Below, piece by piece: positions 33,901 through 45,386 of a DNA stretch of 64,000 nt. The notes beneath the pieces are model-generated. The model saw only the letters and a program-made list of their open reading frames with translations, was not told the origin of the DNA and ran no database searches. Each line of letters opens with the position of its first letter. The first letter of the stretch is position 1. Source of the DNA: Anaeramoeba ignava (taxonomy: Eukaryota; Metamonada; Anaeramoebidae); assembly GCA_028826165.1 (NCBI GenBank), contig JAPDFW010000044.1, positions 174,001 through 238,000 on the forward strand, given 5' to 3'. The translations under genes were made by a program, and so were the position numbers.

Positions 33901-36576
33901 ATGGAAACAGAAAAAACTGATTATATTTTTAAAATTGTTTTAATTGGAACAATGGGATCTGGAAAAAAACAATTAATGAATAGATTTTGTGATAATGTTT
34001 TTGCTCATCATGAATCATATATGATGGTTGATTTTAAAATAAAAAAAATTGAAATTCATGAAAAAAATATAAAATTACAAATTTGGAATACTCACAATAG
34101 TTTGTTAAAATGAATTAAATTTTTAAATTAAAAACAATTTATTTTTCTTTTTTATTCTTTTTTATTCTTTAAGTAGATTATAGGTTTAATAATTCTCTTC
34201 CAATATGTATTAAAATCAAAACCAAAATGAAAATCAATTAGAAAATTAATTAGAAAATTAAAAATCAAAATCAAAAATCAAAATCAAAATTAAAATTAAA
34301 ATCAAAATCAAAATTTAATCCAAAATTAAAATTAAAATCAAAATCAAAATCAAAATCAAAAATCAAAAATCAAAATCAAAATCAAAAATCAAAATCAAAA
34401 TCAAAATCAAAATCAAAATCAAAATCAAAATCCAAAATCAAAATCAAAAATCAAAATCAAAATTAAAATTAAAATTAAAATTAAAATTAAAATTAAAAAT
34501 CAAAATCAAAATCAAAATCAAAATCAAAATCAAAATCAAAATCAAAAATCAAAATCAAAATCAAAATCAAAATCAAAATCAAAATCAAAATCAAAATCAA
34601 AATTAAAATCAAAATCAAAATCAAAATTAAAATCAAAAATTAAAATTAAAAATCAAAATCAAATTCAAAATCAAAATCAAAATCAAAATTAAAATCAAAA
34701 TCAAAATCAAAATCAAAATCAAAATCAAAATCAAAATCAAAAATCAAAATCAAAAATCAAAATCAAAATCAAAATCAAAATTAAAAATCAAATTCAAAAT
34801 CAAAAATAAAAATTAAAATTAAAATTAAAAAAATCAAAATCAAATTCAAAATTTAAAAATCAAAATCAAAATAAAAATTAAAATTAAAATCAAAATTAAA
34901 ATCAAAATCAAAAAAATCAAAATTAAAAATCAAAATTAAAATTAAAATGAAAATTAAAATCAAAATCAAAATTAAAAATTAAAATCAAAATCAAAATCAA
35001 AATCAAAATTAAAATTAAAATTAAAATCAAAATTAAAATTAAAAAATCAAAATTCAAAAAAAAATCAAAATCAAAATCAAAAATTAAAATCAAAATTAAA
35101 ATCAAAATCAAAATCAAAATCAAATTCAAATTCAAATTCAAAATTAAAATCAAAATTAAATTCAAAAATTAAAATCAAAATTAAAATCAAAATTAAAATC
35201 AAAATCAAAATCAAAATCAAAATTAAAAAATCAAAAATCAAAATCAAAAAAAATAAAATTAAAATTAAAATTAAAATTCAAAAATCAAAATCAAATTCAA
35301 AATCAAAATCAAAAATCAAAAAATTAAAAATCAAAATTAAATCTAAAATTAAATTCAAAATCAAATTCAAAATCAAAATCAAAATCAAAATCAAAATCAA
35401 ATTCAAAATCAAAATCAAAATCAAAATCAAAATTAAATTCAAAATCAAAATTAAAATTAAAATCAAAATCAAAATCAAAATTAAAATCAAAATCAAAATC
35501 AAAATAAAAATAAAAATCAAAATAAAAATTTATAAAAAAATTCAGCTTATTTTAGAGGAAGTCATGGAATAATGTTTCTATATGATATTACAAACAAAGA
35601 ATCATTTGAAAAACTCCCAAATTTGCTAGAAGAAGCAAAAGAAAAATCAACTGAAAATATACAAAAAATGATAATCGGTACAAAAGTTGATTTAGAAGAA
35701 AAAAGAGTAATTACTACATCACAAGGACAAACTTTAGCAGATGAATTTGGAGCAAGTTTTTATGAAGTTTCAGCAAAAGAAAACATTAATATTGAAGAAT
35801 GCTTTATGGATATGGTATTTAGCATAATGGAACACTTAGAATTCTTTGAAAATCCAAATCAACCCAAAAATGAATTTTCTGTTCATTCTCTTTCAGAAGA
35901 TATGATTAAATTCTATGAAAATAAACAACTTTGTGATTATGAAATTAATTGCATTTCAAAAGAATCAAAAAAAGAAAAAATTCCTGTTCATAAATTAATC
36001 ATCTTAAAAAGATTACAAATTGATGAAAATCAACTTGAAAAGGAAATTCAACCAATTTTTGAAAAAAGTTCTAAAGAAGATGTTGAATTATTATTGAAAT
36101 GGATTTATTGCGGAACTTTCCCTTCTTCAAAATACTCCATTTTTAAAAAGTGGAAAGAAAAACTTTCCAAAATTTGTCCAATATCTTTTCGAATTGGATT
36201 CCAAGATTTTGATAAAGATTTTAAAGGATTATTGAATGAAAATCAATCAAAAGATTTTACAATAATTTGTGAAAATGAGAAAGAAATCAAAGTTCATAAG
36301 TTAATATTAATCATCAGAAGCGAATTATTTCGCAATATGTTTTTATCAGTTATTCAAGATGATTCTAATCAAGTTCATGATTACAGTGGAAAGGATATTG
36401 AAGTAATCAAAGAAATGATTAATTTTTGTTATTTAGATGAAATCCCAAAAAAATTTAACAAAAAGATGTTTCAAGATTTGATTGATTGTGCTGATTTCTT
36501 TCAATTACATCCAAAATTAGTTGTCACATTGCAAAAACAAATTGAAAAAAATGAAGGAAGTTGTGTTATTTTCTGA
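33901..36576 (+). CDS. Degenerate small GTPase-BTB-BTB protein with a C-terminal CAAX box (RhoBTB-like architecture)
   Basis: Exons are 33901-34103, 34184-34206 (23 nt) and 35546-36576, giving 418 residues with consistent phases. Residues 1-165 form a Rab/Ras-type G domain ('VDFKIKKIEIHEKNIKLQIW', 'RGSHGIMFLYDIT', 'GTKVD', 'VSAKEN'). The micro-exon restores exactly the spacing between the W62 region and 'YFRGSHG'. Key GTPase residues are absent. The P-loop is 'GTMGSGKK', with Lys replacing Ser/Thr at residue 23. Switch I lacks its Thr. DxxGQ is replaced by 'NTHNS' at residues 63-67, so the Mg-contacting Asp, the Gly and the catalytic Gln are missing. Two BTB-like regions follow, the second clear ('VHKLILIIRSELFRNMF'). 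The protein ends in CVIF, a prenylation box, so it probably sits on membranes as a pseudo-GTPase adaptor, perhaps for Cullin-3. Confidence 0.75.
34207..35540 (+). repeat. AAAATC/AAAATT hexamer microsatellite in intron 2 of the GTPase-BTB gene
   Basis: About 1.3 kb of (AAAATC)n with AAAATT variants lies between the 23-nt exon and exon 3. The A-rich strand is in sense. Read as protein it would give Asn-Gln or Ile-Lys repeats, but splicing is required to restore the conserved G domain. Confidence 0.9.
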
Positions 36577-36894
36577 AATTTATTTTTTTAAAATCCAAAA
36601 AAACGAAAATGGAATAAAAATTGAAAATCAAAATGAAAATTATTAATAATGAAAATTAAAATGAAAATTAAAATTAAAATAATTTCAAATATTTGAATAT
36701 TGGATTTATTCAAATCAAATTAAAGATGAAATTAAAATTAAAATTAAAATTAAAATCAAAATTAAAATCAAAATTAAAATTAAAATTAAAATTAAAATTA
36801 AAATTAAAATTAATAATTAAAATTAAAATTAAAATTAAAATTAAAATCAAAATTAAAATTAAAATCAAAATTAAAATTAAAAATCCAAAAATAA
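36577..36894 (+). other. Spacer with a BTB gene remnant and hexamer repeats
   Basis: Bases 36695-36733 are identical to 38552-38590 inside the second BTB domain of the next gene, and the similarity fades into the flanks. The rest is AAAATT/AAAATC repeat. The remnant points to an earlier BTB copy lost from between the two surviving genes. Confidence 0.7.
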
Positions 36895-36912
36895 TTTTTT
36901 TCATTTTTTTTC
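36895..36912 (+). promoter_or_regulatory. TTTTTTTCATTTTTTTTC element before the RCC1-BTB gene
   Basis: The element ends 9 bp before the ATG at 36922. If it is an initiator, the 5' leader would be only about 10-20 nt. Confidence 0.5.
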
Positions 36913-36921
36913 TTTTCAAAA

Positions 36922-38743
36922 ATGAATGATTGTTTATTTTTTGGAAGAAATAAAAACTCAAAATTAATAAAAAATGAACTAAAAATAATAACAAAACCAA
37001 TTCAATTTAAATTTAAAATTAAAAATGAAAATGAAAATGAAAATGAAAAACAAATTAAACAAATTTCATCAACAATTTTTTCAACAATTTTCCTTTTTAA
37101 AAATGGAAAAGCAATAGAATATTTGAATAAAAAACCTGAAAAAATCCAAATTAAAAATATTCAAAAAGTAACTGTTGGTGCTGAAAATGAAGCTATTTTA
37201 ACAATAGAAGGAAATGTATTTGCCAAAGGAAATAATATTAATCCAAAAAATTCAAAAGAATTTATCAATATTTCATCATTAATTGAAGATAAAAATGATA
37301 GAATAATTGAAGATATTGTTGCTGGAAATACTTCAATTTACTTATTAACTTCAAATCAAAATGTTTATGGAATTGGTTCAAATTATTCTGGTCAACTTGG
37401 TTTTGATTCTAAAACACTTCCAAAAACAGAAAAACCAATTTTAATGATGAAAAATGTTTCTAAAATATTTTCAGGAAATACTTCAAGTTTTTTTTTTCTT
37501 TTAAATTCAAATCAAGAATTATTTGGATGTGGTGATAATTTTTGGAGTCAACTTGGATTAGGAGAATCAAGAAAAGAATCAAAAATCCAAAAACTAACTA
37601 AAATCCAAAATATTCCAAAAGGCAAAATAATTGATATTCAATCTGGATATGAACATTCAATAATGTTGATTGAAATTGAAAATGATGATGAAAATAAAAA
37701 TCCAAAAAGAAAATTTTATTCATCTGGATTTGCTCTATATAATGGACTTGGCAGAAATGAAAATATTTATGAATTTACTGAAATCAAATCATCTTTATTT
37801 GAAGAAAATGATGATATTCTTGATTTTTCTGTTGGAATTGCTCATACTTTGATTTTAACTTCCAATAAAAAGATGATAGGATTTGGAAATAATTTCAATG
37901 GCCAATTAGGAAATGGATATACAGAAGATGAACCAACTCCAATTCAAATTGAACTTCCTAAATTAAGATTTAATGAAAATATTTCTAATTATCATATTTA
38001 TTGTGGAGAAAATAAATCATTTATTTATTATTCTCCTCCTTCTTCTTTTTCCAATCTTGAAGAAGATTTGATAAAATTATTTGAAAAGAAAAGAATTTTG
38101 TGATATTTCATTTAAAACCAAAAATGGAGAAATAATTGAAGCTCATAAATTAATATTGAAATATAGATTAAATCAAAATGAAAATCAAAATCAAATTGAA
38201 AAACTTCAAGAAATTATTTCAAATAAATCAATTAAAGAATCAAATCAAATATTTGAAATGATTTATTCAAACAGAATAATAAATCCAAAATTATATTCTG
38301 AAATTAAAGAAATTATAAATTCAAATGAAAAAATTGAAGAAACAATGAAAAGAATTTATTTAAATGAAAATGAAAATGAAAATGAAAAAGATTTTATAAT
38401 TGAAAGAAAAGAAAAACAATATAAATTTCCTAAATTAATATTAATAATGAGAAGTGAATTATATCGAGGAATGTTTTTATCTGTAACTGAAGATAAATCT
38501 AATAAAGTTACAGATTATAGTGAATTAAGTAATAAATCATTCCAAATGTTAGAATATTGGATTTATTCAAATCAAATTAAAGATGAAATTGAAATTACAC
38601 AAGAAATTATTAATGAAATTAAAAGAGGAATTGATTATTTTCAATTAAATCAAACAAATCCAAATTTATTTGATTTATTAATTAGGAAATTTAATTATCA
38701 AAATCAAAATCAAAAAAAGAAAGAAAAATGTTTAATTTTTTAA
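36922..38743 (+). CDS. RCC1-repeat BTB-BTB protein with a C-terminal CAAX box
   Basis: The first part (36922-38100) encodes RCC1-type beta-propeller repeats ('VYGIGSNYSGQLGF', 'LFGCGDNFWSQLGLG', 'MIGFGNNFNGQLGNG'). The second part encodes a BTB start ('FCDISFKTKNGEIIEAHKLI') and a second BTB ('FPKLILIMRSELYRGMFLSV'), and it ends in CLIF. The two parts are in different frames. The A-runs at 38084-38092 hold one base too many, and no intron fits there. The second BTB and tail are clearly homologous to those of the preceding GTPase-BTB gene, so the pair shares a BTB-BTB-CAAX module behind different N-terminal domains. RCC1-BTB proteins often act as adaptors. The prenylation box suggests membrane attachment. 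Confidence 0.75.
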
Positions 38744-38749
38744 ATAAGA

Positions 38750-39110
38750 AATTACTCAATAATTTAAAATTAAAATTAAAATTAAAATTAAAATTAAAAT
38801 CAAAATTAAAATTCAATTCAAAATTAAAATTAAAATTTAAATCAAAATTAAATTTAAATTTAAAATTAAAATTTAAATTAAAATTAAAATCAAAATTAAA
38901 ATTAAAATTTAAATCAAAATCAAAAATTAAAATTAAAATTAAAATTTAAATTAAAATTAAAATTAAAATTAAAATCAAAATTAAAATCAAAATTAAAATT
39001 AAAATCAAAATCAAAATCAAAATCAAAATCAAAATCAAAATTAAAATTAAAATTAAAATCAAAATTAAAATAAATTAAAATTAAAATTAAAAATTTTGTT
39101 ATTTATTTTT
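38750..39110. repeat. AAAATT/AAAATC repeat between the RCC1-BTB and importin-5 genes
   Basis: Short hexamer array with AAATTTAAA interruptions fills the spacer between a + gene and a - gene that converge here. No other content is visible in 38744-39119. Confidence 0.8.
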
Positions 39111-39119
39111 GAAGATAAT

Positions 39120-42100
39120 TTAAAAGAAATTTGTTAGTTTTGAAGATAATTGAGGTTCTAAAGAATTCATTAATTGAGAAAACTGATCTTCGGATAAATT
39201 TTCTTTCAATTCTTTTAAAAACATTACAAAATTTGATAAAACACTTTCTTCAATAATTTGAGAAGGAAAAGAAAAAGAATTTGCAATTATTGATAATATT
39301 ATTGGAAGTTGAGATAAATCCTGACCGAAAACTTGTTCATTCTTTGTTTCAATAAATTCCCAGAAAAGTTGGTAAATTTGATTTGTAGATGTATTGTTGA
39401 CCAATAAAGGAATTTGGATAAGCCAATTATGAAAGGAATCTTGGAAATCAATTGTTTGATGAGAATTTTTGCAAACATTCCCAAAAACAAAAATTGCAAA
39501 ATCATGTAAATCTTGAACTTCTTCAATTAATTTTTGAGGAAAATGTTGAAAATCTGAAGAAATAAAGAGATGAAGTCTAATTAATGAATCTTGTGCAAAA
39601 GGAAGAAATAATTGAGTATATTTTGTAGAAAATAAATTGATGAAATCAACAAATTTTTTGGAAACAAAATAGTTTGAAATATTTGAGTTTGAAATAATAT
39701 AAGGAGTCCATTCTGAAATGATAGGTTGTATTAATTGTGGCTCATCTGAATTAAGAAGAATCAAAATGAAATCAATCAAAAACTCTTGGATAACTGGTGA
39801 ATTGAGTTGGTTTGGAATCAAATAATTTTTGAAAAGATCAAAAAGTCCATTTCCATTGATTTGAATGAAATGGTTGTGATGAAAGATATTTATTAAAGAA
39901 AGTATTTTTGAGATGTTGAATTGAATCCATCTTTCCGTTTTGGTTGATTGTTTGATAATTTTTTCCATTTCCAAATCGGGAGAATCATTATTATTGAAAA
40001 TTCTGGAAATTCTCTCGAAACCTTCTTTTATAATATTGAATAAAATCTGGATAAAAGGTTCCAAAAAGTCTGAACCAAAAGTGTTTTGCGATAATTTGAG
40101 CAATTTTTTAAAGCTCCAAGTGAACATTTGGATGACTCTTGGTTCAATTTCCTGGTTAATTGCAATAGATAAATATTGGAATATTTGAAGTAATAATGAA
40201 TGAATATTTTTGAACAATTCATCTTGATTCACATTCTGTTTGTTTTGCAGATTTAGATAAATTTTCAACAATTTGATTGTGATTTCAGCGCAAATTATTC
40301 TGATATTTTCATCGTAAATAAAGGTGTAATTTGAAATGATAATGTTTTGAGTTTCTTGGATGAATTCAAAAGGGATTTCTGAGAAAATATCAACAACTTG
40401 ATCAATAATTTTCAATGATTGATATTTTTCTTTGATGGAAGAATTTCGAATTGCAATTTTTTGATCTCCAAGAATAATGAAGTCGTGATCTTTTGGATCG
40501 AGATGTGATTCGTTGAAAGGAGTAACAAGAAACATATCTGGCTGCTTAGCTGCTTGTTGGAAAACAATAGGGAATATTTTTTGTAAAAAGGGATAAAAAT
40601 CTGTATTTAAAATATTAAGTATTTTTTTCCATGAACGAAGTATATAAAGAGTGCATTGACTGTTTTCCTCAAAAGAAAAATCATTTGAATCAAATGATTC
40701 CATGATTTCTATTGCATCCTTTGCGAAAACTGGTTTCCCAACTGCATTTCCAATTAAACCCATACAAAGAAATGTTTTTGCTTTGAGAGTTTGAAATTCA
40801 ATTTTGTTTGCAAGTAAGTAAATTCTTTTGAGAAAATCCATTAAAGAATGATAATACTAAAAAAATGAAGAAATTGGAAAAAAACAATTCAAAATTAGAT
40901 CATATATTTTTTTCCCGTTATTTTTTGAAAACAAAAAAATAAAGAGTACTTGTTCAAATTGATTCTTTGAAGCTTGAGCAATAAATGAAATTGCTGTTAT
41001 GATTTTTTCTTGAACTTCAATTATATCGCAAGAAATCAATTGCATTAAATTTTCCAAAATTTCTTGAGCAAAAGGAGTTAGAATTGTGTTTGAAGAGCTA
41101 TAATAACAAAAATCAATGAGAGCATCAAGAGCTGCAATTTGAATTTTTGGATAATTCATTTGGTTGATACCAAGTGATATAATTGGGATCAAAATTTGGT
41201 TTGTTTTTTTTTGAGCTTGAGGCGATAAATGGATGCAAATTTGGGAAATTGATAAATATAATTGGTAAAGGATTCTTGGGTTTGAATTTTGAGAAAATGG
41301 TTGTATTTCTTGGACAATTTCTTGCACTTGATCAACAAGAATGTTTGGGATTCCTTCAGAAATTGCACTAATTATTCCAAGACCTACAATTATATTTTTC
41401 CAGTTTTGTGATGAAAAAAGTTCTTGGAGTATTGAAGATATTATTGAAAGAATTGGTTCTTGGAAAGTTTTTGAAATGATTTGGAGGTTTGTTTGAGCTG
41501 TTTTAAATGAGGATGGGAGCAACTATTTATATGAATAAAAACATATTAATAAAAATTATTCAATAAATATTATTCAATAAAAATTATATCAATAAATATT
41601 ATTTAATAAAAATTATATAATAAAAAATATACAATAAAATTTATTCAATAAAAATATATCAATAAAAATTATATCAATAAATATTATATTCAATAAAAAT
41701 TATTCAATAAAAATATATTCAATAAAAATATATTTATAAATATATCAATAAAAATTACTCAATAAAAATTATTCAATAAAAATTATTCAATAAAATTTAC
41801 TTCTTCATTTTCCCAATCTTCATTCTCTTCAATTTCAAGCATCATTTCAATCGGGAGTAAAATTAAATTTCTTAAAATATCTTCATTAAAATTTTCTAGG
41901 AGATTTTGATCAGCTTTTTCAATAAAAGTAACTAAAAACTCTAAAGACAAAGTTCTAATTTGTATTTTTTTTTCCAAAAAAAAAATGAGTGAATTTTGTC
42001 AAAAGAAAAATAACTTATAAAAATTGATTTGATTTTTTTTAAAGAAATTAAAAGGATATCAATATCTAATTTTTTTTCTTGAATAAAAGAAGCAAAAATA

Positions 42101-45100
42101 TTTAAAATATCAATATCATTTGAGAAGAAGAAATCGGGAAAATTTTGGCAAATTTCAACAAGATATTTTAAACAATTCAAAGCTTCTTCTTCTTGAAATT
42201 CTTTAATTGCTTGTTGTAAAACTTGAATTAAAGAAGGAAGCAATTTTTAAAGAATCTCTTTCATTTTTTTTTGCGATTTGAACTTGAGAGCAAATTAAAT
42301 TGAAGGATAAAAGTCTAATTTGGAAAGGATTATTTTCATGAATAAAATTGGATTGAATTTGGAAAAGTTCATTTGTTATATTTTCAAAGATTGAAGGAGA
42401 ATAAAAAACTATTTGTTCGAGTAAATAGAGCATTAGGTCTTTAATATTTGAATCTTGGAGTTGATCTAAGATGAATTTAAACATTTGTTGCCAAGTTGCT
42501 ATTTTTTTTTGAATAATTTTTTTATTGAATATTTTTTTTGAATATTTTTATTGAATATTTTTATTGAATATTTTTATTGAATAATATTTTTATTGAATAA
42601 TATTTATTGAATAAATTTTATTGATATATTTATTGAATAATATTTATTGAATAAATTTTATTGAATAAATTTATTGAATAATATTTATTGAATAATATTT
42701 ATTGAATAAAATATTTATTGAATAAAATATTTATTGAATAAAATATTTATTGAATAAAATTTTTATTGAATATTTTTATTGAATAAAATATTTATTGAAT
42801 AAAATATTTATTGAATAATATTTTTATTGAATAAAATATTTATTGAATAAAATATTTATTGAATAATATTTTTATTGAATAAAATATTTATTGAATAAAA
42901 TATTTATTGAATAAAATATTTATTGATATAAAATATTTATTGAATAATTTTTATTGAATAATATTTTTATTGAATATTTTTATTGAATAAAATATTTATT
43001 GAATATTATTTATTGAATATTTATTGAATAAAATATTTTACTTTCATCAAAATCTTGAACCAAAATTACAATTAAATCACAAACTTTTCTTTTTACAATT
43101 ATTTTTTCATCTAAATTTAAAAATTGTATTAATTTTTCAATTATTGAATTTTGTTGATCTTGAGAAAATTTATTCCAATTTTTTTCAGATTCATTTTCTT
43201 GAAAAATATCTTTATAAAAAATTTGACGAAGAAGAACCATTGATAATAATTTTACCTAAAACATCAATCAATTAATTTTATAATTTATTTTATAATTTAT
43301 TTTATAATTAATTTTATAATTTATTTTATAATTAATTTTATAATTTATTTTATAATTTATTTTATAATTTATTTTATAATTTATTTTATAATTTATTTTA
43401 TAATTTATTTTATAATTTATTTTATAATTTATTTTATAATTAATTTTATAATTTATTTTATAATTTATTTTATAATTTATTTTATAATTTATTTTATAAT
43501 TAATTTTATAATTTATTTTATAATTTATTTTATAATTTATTTTATAATTTATTTTATAAATAATTTTATAATTAATTTTATAATTAATTTTATAAATAAT
43601 TTTATAAATAATTTTATAAATAATTTTATAAATAATTTTATAATTTATTTTATAAATAATTTTATAATTAATTTTATAATTTATTTTATAATTTATTTTA
43701 TAATTAATTTTATAATTAATTTTTATAATTTATTTTATAATTAATTTTATAATTTATTTTATAATTTATTTTTATAATTTATTTTATAATTTATTTTATA
43801 ATTTATTTTATAATTTATTTTATAATTAATTTTATAATTTATTTTATAATTTATTTTATAATTTATTTTATAATTTTATTTTATAATTAATTTTTTATAA
43901 ATAATTTTATAAATAATTTTATAAATAATTTTATAAATAATTTTATAATTAATTTTATAATTTATTTTATAATTTATTTTATAATTTATTTTATAATTTA
44001 TTTTATAATTTATTTTATAATTAATTTTTATAATTTATTTTATAATTTATTTTATATTTATTTTATAATTTATTTTATAATTTATTTTATAATTTATTTT
44101 TATAATTTATTTTATAATTTATTTTATAATTTATTTTATAATTTATTTTATAATTAATTTTATAATTAATTTTATAATTTATTTTATAATTTATTTTATA
44201 ATTTATTTTATAATTTATTTTATAATTTATTTTATAATTTATTTTATAATTTATTTTTATAATTTATTTTATAATTTATTTTATAATTTATTTTATAATT
44301 TATTTTATATTTAATTTTATAATTTATTTTATAATTAATTTTTATAATTTATTTTATAATTAATTTATAATTTATTTTATAATTTATTTTATAATTTATT
44401 TTTATAATTTATTTTATAATTTATTTTATAATTTATTTTATAATTTATTTTTATAATTTATTTTATAATTTATTTTATAATTAATTTTTATAATTTATTT
44501 TATAATTAATTTTATAAATAATTTTATAATTTATTTTATAATTTTATTTTATAATTAATTTTATAATTAATTTATAATTTATTTTATAATTAATTTTTAT
44601 AATTTATTTTATAATTTATTTTTATAATTTATTTTATAATTTATTTTATAATTTTATTTTATAATTTTATAATTTATTTTATAATTTATTTTATAATTTA
44701 TTTTATAATTTATTTTATAATTTATTTTATAATTTATTTTATAATTTATTTTATAATTTATTTTATAATTTATTTTATAATTTATTTTATAATTTATTTT
44801 ATAATTTATTTTATAATTAATTTTATAATTTATTTTATAATTTATTTTATAATTATTTTTATAATTTATTTTATAATTATTTTTATAATTAATTTTATAA
44901 TTTATTTTATAATTAATTTTTATAATTAATTTTAGTTCTGTTGCTGTGATTTTACTGGTAAATGTTTTGTAATTTCAAAAGTGGAAATTAATTTTAATAT
45001 CATTTCTTGAGTTGAAAAATCACATAAATCCCAATATTTTTGTTCAGAATTTTTTCTTTCTTCATTATTTGGAGAAAGAATTTTTAATAAAATATTTTCT

Positions 45101-45120
45101 AAATTATTAAAATTTTGCAT
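39120..45120 (-). CDS. Importin-5 (Kap121/Pse1)-like nuclear import receptor
   Basis: This is an importin-beta family HEAT-repeat receptor. The exons, in transcript order, are 45120-44956, 43255-43042, 42498-42015, 41954-41801, 41522-40950 and 40856-39120. The segment order follows importin-5: N-terminal 'LLKILSPNNEERKNSEQKYWD', then 'RKVCDLIVILV', an acidic loop 'LEIEENEDWENEE', 'ASKNQF', 'YYHSLMDFLKRI', 'FLCMGLIGNAVGKPVFAKDA' and 'FVIFGN'-type HEAT helices to the end. Most exon joins are in phase. Exon 3 has two breaks in A-runs (42244-42248 and 42033-42040) that need single-base correction. Introns 1 and 2 (1700 and 543 nt) and intron 4 (278 nt) are filled with repeats. The 60-nt intron 3 is the least certain join. 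Confidence 0.8.
41527..41798 (-). repeat. ATTCAATAAAAATT repeat in intron 4 of importin-5
   Basis: This is a degenerate tandem array with a 14-16-bp unit. On the + strand it reads ATTCAATAAAAATT, so the sense strand is T-rich, unlike most introns in the window. It is the reverse orientation of the family filling intron 2 of the same gene. Confidence 0.8.
42505..43035 (-). repeat. 16-bp ATTGAATAAAATATTT repeat in intron 2 of importin-5
   Basis: Tandem units ATTGAATAAAATATTT and shorter variants fill the whole intron between the exons at 43042 and 42498. Splice signals remain at the edges. Confidence 0.85.
43265..44935 (-). repeat. 12-bp TTTTATAATTTA repeat in intron 1 of importin-5
   Basis: About 1.67 kb of (TTTTATAATTTA)n with TTAA and ATAA variants lies between the first two coding exons. 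The 5' splice site after 'HLP' (GTAAAATC) and the 3' site TTTTAG before 'VKLLSM' restore the conserved N-terminal helices in phase. Confidence 0.9.
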
Positions 45121-45164
45121 TTTATATTTTTATAAATAATTTTTAAATTAAAAATTTAACGAAA

Positions 45165-45360
45165 TAAAAGAAAAAGAAAAAGAAAAAGAAAAATGAAAAA
45201 TTTTTTAATTATTTTTTCTTTTTTTTTAATAATAATTAGTAAGATTATTAAAAAAATTAATCAATTTTATTTTTTTTTTTACAACTATTTAAGAAAAAAA
45301 AATTTTTTTTTGATTTTTTTTTTTCATTTTTTTATCATTTTTTAATTATTTTTTAATTAA
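45165..45360. promoter_or_regulatory. Bidirectional promoter between importin-5 and E1
   Basis: AAAAATGAAAAA at 45189-45200 faces the minus-strand importin-5 gene, and TTTTTTTTTTCATTTTTTT with ATCATTTTTT (45316-45350) faces the E1 gene starting at 45387. The spacing matches other genes in the window. Confidence 0.45.
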
Positions 45361-45386
45361 AATTAAAATTAAAAAAAAAGAGGATA

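Noticed and set aside
33901-34113. Stand-alone 70-residue mini-GTPase
   Set aside because: It ends within the G domain. Splicing via the 23-nt exon to 35546 restores the remaining G-domain motifs in frame.
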